NCBI GenBank assembly: GCA_039111475.1
Contig: JBCCIP010000015.1
Coordinates: forward strand, 1-64,000
Direction of reading: 5' to 3'
DNA length: 64,000 bases
DNA from: JAUIET01 sp039111475
GTDB lineage: Bacteria > Pseudomonadota > Gammaproteobacteria > Pseudomonadales > JAUIET01
Shown here: one piece after another, positions 59,946 to 64,000 of the stretch
How the letters are laid out: each line of letters opens with the position of its first letter
Position numbering within the stretch: the first letter of the stretch is position 1
Translations under genes and position numbers: made by a program
Notes under the pieces: model-generated
Told to the model about the DNA's origin: nothing
Databases searched by the model: none
The model's input: the letters and a program-made list of their open reading frames with translations, nothing else

Positions 59946-61018
59946 CGTAAACGCTCCGTGCGCAAATACGATTTCTGGCGTTTGTGAGTTGCCTTGCGAT
60001 ACAGTGGAAATTCATCGAAGAATTGTTTTATCTTCAACCATCGACCGTAAACCCCCAGTGGCTCAAAGATGAGAAACAACACCAGTATCAAGCCGAACAA
60101 ACCCGGTTCAAGACCTGGTATCTGGCCGATTGCAGCTGGCAGGGTATCGCGCATGATCGCAATAAACTGTGGCAGTACCACAATGAATATGGCGCCGTAA
60201 AACACGCCATGCATTGACCCCAGGCCACCAACTACCACCATCAGCAATAGTTGTATCGACGTTAACATGGTGAAGGCGTCAGGAGCTAAATACCCCAGCT
60301 TGTGCGCAAACAGTGCGCCAGCAATACCGGTAAAGCCGGCCGACACCGCAAACGCGACGGTTTTTGTGCGGGCTAAATTAATGCCCATGCTTTGCGCGGA
60401 AATTTCGGAGTCCCTGATCGCCACCATGGACCTACCGGTTGGACTGCGCAGCAAGTTAAGCGCCGCTAACAAACACAGCAACACGGTAACCAGACACAAA
60501 TAATAAAATGGGGCACCGTGACCAAGATCCAGGCCCATCAACATCGCATCTGGAACTACCTGGCCACGAAAGCCACCGGTCACGGATTCCCAATGCGCAA
60601 TAATTTGTTCCACAATGTGCGCGAAGGCGAGCGTGGCGATTGCCAGATAGATGCCTGTCATTCGCAGCGTTGGTCTACCGACCATAGCGCCCGCTGATGC
60701 ACTGATCAAACCTGCCAATAGCATAGAAATGGGCAGTGGAATGCCCTTGCCAATAAACCAGGAGTGCGCGTAAGCGCCAATTGCCAGAAAGGCGGCGTGA
60801 CCCAGGCTGACCAATCCAGTATGACCCACCAACAACATTAGACCAATGCCAGCGATGGAATAAATGTAGACTAGGGACAACTCGCCCAAATAAAAGGTAT
60901 CGAGAAAAAGCGGTGCAACGACGACTACCATCGCAAGTAGGCCAAACCAAAAACGTTGACCATTGTGCTTAAACACATCAATGTCTTGCTGGTAGCGGGT
61001 TTTAAGTATGAATCGCAT
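59942..61018 (-). CDS. ABC-transporter permease, LivM-like
   Basis: 358-residue membrane permease with about eight to nine hydrophobic segments. The LivM landmarks are GIGLMLLVGHTGLVSLGHAAF (about 37-57, in part), GIYLAIATLAFAHIVEQI and the coupling segment GRSMVAIRDSEISAQSMGI (about 196-213, in part). It ends with a long cytosolic tail (WLKIKQFFDEFPLYRKATHKRQKS) that carries many basic residues. It lies 15 bases after the LivH-like gene. Confidence 0.9.
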   Translation of the reverse strand: MRFILKTRYQQDIDVFKHNGQRFWFGLLAMVVVVAPLFLDTFYLGELSLVYIYSIAGIGLMLLVGHTGLVSLGHAAFLAIGAYAHSWFIGKGIPLPISMLLAGLISASAGAMVGRPTLRMTGIYLAIATLAFAHIVEQIIAHWESVTGGFRGQVVPDAMLMGLDLGHGAPFYYLCLVTVLLCLLAALNLLRSPTGRSMVAIRDSEISAQSMGINLARTKTVAFAVSAGFTGIAGALFAHKLGYLAPDAFTMLTSIQLLLMVVVGGLGSMHGVFYGAIFIVVLPQFIAIMRDTLPAAIGQIPGLEPGLFGLILVLFLIFEPLGVYGRWLKIKQFFDEFPLYRKATHKRQKSYLRTERLR

Positions 61019-61033
61019 CGCAGTTTTAAGGCT

Positions 61034-61903
61034 CTATACTTTTTTCTGCTGAATGCTGGCAAATAAACCTTGCGGTCTGACCAGCAGCATCACCAGCAAC
61101 ATCACATAGGCCGTGGTGGCGGCTATTCCAGGGGGTAAATACAGGTTGGCGAATTGTTCTGCAACGCCAACAATCAAGCCGCCCAATATGGCACCTGGTA
61201 AGCTGCCAAAGCCACCTACAATGGCGGCACAGAATGCTTTAATACCGATGAATCCCATTACTGGTTCCAGCAAGGACACGGGCGCCACCAACACACCCGC
61301 AACGGCGGCCAACGACGCCGATAATGCCCAAACTAATGAATATATACGTTTAACGGGAATGCCAACGTAGTAAGCGGCCAGCTGGTTTTGCGACGCGGCT
61401 TGCATGGCAATGCCTAGACGGGTGAATCGAAAGAACACATAGAATGTCCCGCAGAGAATTAGAGTACCGATGATTATGGCCAGGTTTTCATACCCTATAG
61501 ATAGATCGAATATTCTGGCAACGCTGCCGGTAAATGGGTTAGACAGTGTTTTGGTTTCAGTACCCCAAACGGCACCGGCTAATGCGCGTAAGATGAATCC
61601 GAGACCAATGGTGATCATCAGAACGGCGAATGGCGGCTCACCAATCATTGGGCGAAGTACGCCGCGTTCTATAATGACGCCGATGATGGCCATGCTGATT
61701 ACAGTGGCCATAAAACCCGGGATGTAGCTCATGCCAAGGATGTTGATAAAGGTGTAGGCGAGATAAGCGCCCAGCATCATTAACTCACCTTGCGCGAAGT
61801 TAACCATTTCGGTGGCTTTGTAGATCAGTACAAAGCCCATGGCGATCAGACCATAGACACAGCCCTGAGATACGCCACTGATTAGTATTTGTAGAACTTC
61901 CAT
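61034..61903 (-). CDS. ABC-transporter permease, LivH-like
   Basis: 289-residue permease and first gene of the operon. N-terminal ISGVSQGCVYGLIAMGFVLIYKAT and MVNFAQGELMMLGAY are the LivH hallmark, and the coupling region is FTRLGIAMQAASQNQLAAY. About eight membrane helices. Upstream, a candidate promoter at 61945-61973 reads towards this gene, giving a short leader of about 35 bases. Confidence 0.9.
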   Translation of the reverse strand: MEVLQILISGVSQGCVYGLIAMGFVLIYKATEMVNFAQGELMMLGAYLAYTFINILGMSYIPGFMATVISMAIIGVIIERGVLRPMIGEPPFAVLMITIGLGFILRALAGAVWGTETKTLSNPFTGSVARIFDLSIGYENLAIIIGTLILCGTFYVFFRFTRLGIAMQAASQNQLAAYYVGIPVKRIYSLVWALSASLAAVAGVLVAPVSLLEPVMGFIGIKAFCAAIVGGFGSLPGAILGGLIVGVAEQFANLYLPPGIAATTAYVMLLVMLLVRPQGLFASIQQKKV

Positions 61904-61944
61904 CGTTTTATTTTGCTTATTGATAGCTAGCGCAAAAAAAAATG

Positions 61945-61973
61945 GCTATAAATACATTTTGTGCCAGATTCAA
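61945..61973 (-). promoter_or_regulatory. Candidate sigma-70 promoter of the ABC/ligase operon
   Basis: On the - strand, TTGAAT (61968-61973) and TATAGC (61945-61950) are 17 bases apart. Each matches four of six consensus bases. The expected start lies about 35 bases before the LivH-like ATG. The 200-base gap between operon and the NTF2-like gene has no other feature. Confidence 0.4.
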
Positions 61974-62103
61974 GACCGCTGATAAACCGAGTTTGCAGAT
62001 ATTTTACTCCAAGCCATATTGTACCTGCTGCATCTGTATCTGGCTAAGCAAAGCGGACCACTTCAGCTTTATTCCCAATGCGTTACAGAACCCAGAAAAT
62101 CAA

Positions 62104-62538
62104 TTATTCAGCCGATAACACACTCATATCCCCTTTAAGCATCGCCCACTGCACATCACGCCGCACAATTCGCCAGCCATCCGCCTGGCGCGCCCAGCGG
62201 TCTATATACTCTCCATTACTGTCAAAAAAGCGGTCTGACTTGTCGCCCGCACCTTGATGTCTAGCCTGCACATAGCTGCGCGTTACTGCTTCGTGGGCGT
62301 TGAATTCAATCTGAATACTGCCAAGCAGATGCTGTGATGATCCGCAGGGGTCGAGATACGTTTTAAAGTTAGCGGTTAAGGCCTCAATGCCCTGTTGTTC
62401 TTTGCCATCACCGTAGTTAAAGCTGATATTGATATCAAATACCTGCTGAACATCCTGCCAACGGCGCCCATCAAGAATTCGGGCAAATTCACCGAGTTTA
62501 TTGAGAATTTCTCGCTCGTCGCTATATAGGGTAGACAT
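62104..62538 (-). CDS. NTF2-like (SnoaL-type) protein
   Basis: 144 residues, a single NTF2-like domain: N-terminal helices EREILNKLGEFARILDGRRW, DVQQVFDINISFNYGDG, and strands through SQHLLGSIQIEF and ending GWRIVRRDVQWAML. A nuclear-transport-factor-2 family protein; members include ketosteroid isomerase, hydroxylating-dioxygenase small subunits and binding proteins. No catalytic residue can be assigned. It is transcribed towards the ABC operon, 200 bases away. Confidence 0.7.
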   Translation of the reverse strand: MSTLYSDEREILNKLGEFARILDGRRWQDVQQVFDINISFNYGDGKEQQGIEALTANFKTYLDPCGSSQHLLGSIQIEFNAHEAVTRSYVQARHQGAGDKSDRFFDSNGEYIDRWARQADGWRIVRRDVQWAMLKGDMSVLSAE

Positions 62539-62693
62539 TGCTTCAGCCTGCTATTGAGTTGCAAAAGAGGATTATAACGCCACTGAAACTACTCGATAAT
62601 TTAACCACCAGACCGGTGCAGTGCGACAATCTGCTACCGAATTCGGCGCCTTTTGCAGTATAATGCGCTTGTTGAAATCTCCTGGTGGTCCCC

Positions 62694-63482
62694 ATGTCAA
62701 AGAAATTCGAAGACGATATTGCAGCGTTTCAAGAAAGCGCAACCGCTGGTTTCGAAAACGTTGAGGCAGAGCGTTTGCATCGCAAGCAGCGACTGGCCGC
62801 GGGATTGCGCACTATGGGTCGTCTTCATCTTGCTGAGGGTGTTGCCGGACATGTTACGGTGCGAGACCCCGAGTTTCCGGACCGCTTTTGGGTAAATCCA
62901 TTTGGGCATAATTTTAAGCTGATGACCGTGAGTGATCTGATCTGTGTTGACCACACGGGTGAGGTGGTAATTGGCGACCGACCTGTCAATGCAGCGGCTT
63001 TTGCGATTCATAGTGAACTGCATAAAGCTCGACCAGACGTGGTGGCAGCGGCGCACTCACACTCAATGTATGGGCGCACCTTTTCAACGCTGGGCAAACC
63101 TCTGAAAATGATTTCGCAAGACGCTACTATGTTTTACAACGATGTGGCGCTGTGCGACGACGGTAGTGGTGCTGTGGTTGCCAGTACCGATGTATCGAAA
63201 AAAATGGGCGTGGCCCTCGGTCAGAAAAAAGCGCTGATTCATCAGAATCACGGCCTGATTACTACCGGCGGATCAGTGGATGCTGCCGTGTGGTGGTTTA
63301 TTGCGCTTGAGCGTGTTTGCCAGAGCCAGCTACTGGCAGAATCATCAGGTGACCCGGTCGAAATTCCAAGGAGTTTGTGCGAAGAAGGTTTTGAGGTGCA
63401 AGGCCATGATCTTGCGGGATGGTTTCAATTCCAGCCATTTTGGGATGAGCTGGTTGCACGTGAGCCGGAATTTTTAAACTAA
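62694..63482 (+). CDS. Class-II aldolase/adducin-family protein
   Basis: 262 residues. The zinc-ligand pair is in AAHSHSMYGRT (His-x-His, about 120-122), the third His in HQNHGLI (about 184), and the family stretch LHLAEGVAGHVTVRDPE is near residue 45. Family members include fuculose-phosphate aldolase, ribulose-phosphate epimerase and decarboxylases; a Glu that is the usual base in the fuculose enzyme is plausibly in LAEGVAGHVT. ATG at 62694 (CTGGTGGTC before it) is preferred over the GTG at 62685. It may act on the phosphorylated product of the kinase encoded just downstream. Confidence 0.8.
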   Translation: MSKKFEDDIAAFQESATAGFENVEAERLHRKQRLAAGLRTMGRLHLAEGVAGHVTVRDPEFPDRFWVNPFGHNFKLMTVSDLICVDHTGEVVIGDRPVNAAAFAIHSELHKARPDVVAAAHSHSMYGRTFSTLGKPLKMISQDATMFYNDVALCDDGSGAVVASTDVSKKMGVALGQKKALIHQNHGLITTGGSVDAAVWWFIALERVCQSQLLAESSGDPVEIPRSLCEEGFEVQGHDLAGWFQFQPFWDELVAREPEFLN

Positions 63483-63497
63483 ACACTTTTTGTCAGC

Positions 63498-63522
63498 GGC
63501 ACTAAACTGCCTTCTTCTTTTT
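63498..63522 (+). terminator. Weak candidate Rho-independent terminator
   Basis: GGCA (63498-63501) and TGCC (63508-63511) form a 4-bp stem with a 6-base loop, followed by a T-rich run to 63522. It lies 16 bases after the aldolase-family stop. The stem is short, so the call is weak. Confidence 0.25.
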
Positions 63523-63574
63523 GCTGCACCTATGGCGCGCATAGCCACCAATTCAGCCGAGCGTACGCCAGCAG

Positions 63575-64000
63575 GTGGATAATCTAGAGCCCTTGCTGGC
63601 ACGGCAGCTTGCTGGGTTTGAAGCACTGAAAAAATGTCAGCAGCTTACCAACGGTGCGAGTCAGGAAACCTATCGGGTGGTTGCTCAGACCAAAACCGGG
63701 GAGCGTCAGCTGGCGTTAAGACGTTGCCCACCTTCACAGCAGGCAAGCTCAACAGTAGGCCAAATCAGTTTGGCAACGGAAGCCCAGTTGGTGCAGCTTG
63801 CGCATGATGCTGACATTCCAACGCCTGAGATAATCTACGTACTGCAGGACAGCGATGGCCTTGGTGAAGGCTTTCTTATGCAATGGCTGAACGGGGAAAC
63901 TCGAGGCCAGCGTATTATTCGATCTGAACATCTGGCATCTGTCAGGCCCATGCTGGCCAGACAATGCGGCGAGATTCTTGCGCGTTTGCACGCGATCGAT
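63575..64000 (+). CDS. APH-fold phosphotransferase, N-terminal part (cut by window end)
   Basis: Reading frame open to the window end, 142 codons. GTG start at 63575, after an in-frame stop at 63542-63544; no clear ribosome site. Content: LTNGASQETYRVVAQTK, the Arg-rich LALRRCPP strand, EAQLVQLAHDADIPTPEII, GEGFLMQWLNGETRGQR and GEILARLHAID. This is the N-lobe and start of the C-lobe of an APH/choline-kinase-type phosphotransferase, often found with acyl-CoA dehydrogenases. The catalytic His-x-Asp block lies beyond the window. It follows the class-II aldolase gene by about 92 bases. Confidence 0.75.
   Translation, partial: MDNLEPLLARQLAGFEALKKCQQLTNGASQETYRVVAQTKTGERQLALRRCPPSQQASSTVGQISLATEAQLVQLAHDADIPTPEIIYVLQDSDGLGEGFLMQWLNGETRGQRIIRSEHLASVRPMLARQCGEILARLHAID

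Noticed and set aside
1..64000. tRNA, rRNA, CRISPR, insertion-sequence and prophage signals
   Set aside because: No tandem direct repeats with uniform spacers, no tRNA-like CCA/TPsiC-arm pattern, no transposase or integrase motif and no rRNA-like stretch were recognised by reading; a covariance-model scan would be needed to exclude small RNAs.

Overview
The window reads as one long stretch from a heterotrophic, probably marine gammaproteobacterium (about positions 2956-64000), joined at its left end to about 2.95 kb that looks like Bacteroidota DNA. The assignment is an inference from gene families: LytTR and TetR regulators, Tat-exported flavin and molybdenum enzymes, a TTQ amine dehydrogenase operon, a Liv-type ABC transporter with an acyl-CoA ligase, and many short divergent or convergent operons. 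No rRNA, tRNA, CRISPR array, transposase or phage gene was seen. The genus cannot be named from the sequence alone.

Left end (1-4150). An alpha-2-macroglobulin family fragment on the + strand and a Tat-exported FAD oxidoreductase on the - strand both stop making sense at the same place, near 2950-2960. This tail-to-tail double truncation is best explained by a chimeric join or a rearrangement. Next come an NTF2-like lipoprotein and, divergently, a TetR regulator with a candidate operator between them.

Metabolic region (4257-21275). This holds a membrane LytTR regulator, a small-molecule kinase with a class-III PLP enzyme, a TauD-type dioxygenase, an NnrU protein, an MFS transporter, a CitE-like lyase, a two-subunit molybdenum hydroxylase (IorAB type), a PhnZ-like HD-domain protein with an SDR and an amidase, a decayed AraC-type gene and an intact AraC regulator.

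Amine oxidation operon (21374-27680). An aldehyde dehydrogenase is followed by aauB-mauE-mauD-aauA, encoding a TTQ amine dehydrogenase of the aromatic amine dehydrogenase type. Four electron-transfer genes follow almost without gaps: a monohaem c, a dihaem c, a membrane cytochrome b-like protein and a tetrahaem c. Together they suggest periplasmic oxidation of a primary amine to an aldehyde, then to an acid, with electrons passed through an unusual cytochrome chain.

Central region (27791-33793). This has a Calx-beta/GDPD lipoprotein, an orphan CpxA-like histidine kinase, a cyclase-family protein, a START-domain protein, an ABC membrane domain without an ATPase, and RidA.

Surface-glycan island (33990-48519). 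It encodes a sulfotransferase, three closely related GT2-like proteins with an unusual IDGARM / FHQxHGG signature plus a fourth degenerate copy, two methyltransferases, an OafA-like acyltransferase, an MBOAT/SGNH O-acylation pair, a PhyH dioxygenase, a membrane-anchored sulfatase and a rhamnosyltransferase-like GT2. The natural reading is assembly and decoration of a sulfated, acylated, methylated surface glycan. This is the most likely place for an undescribed system.

Right end (48759-64000). This has an SDR with a dihydrodipicolinate-reductase-like enzyme, a tandem double beta-lactamase-fold hydrolase, a DUF35/thiolase pair, a single-HKD phospholipase-D-like protein, a six-gene operon for import of a carboxylic acid or amino-acid-like solute and CoA activation (LivH, LivM, LivG, LivF, acyl-CoA ligase, binding protein), an NTF2-like protein, a class-II aldolase and the start of an APH-type kinase cut by the window end.
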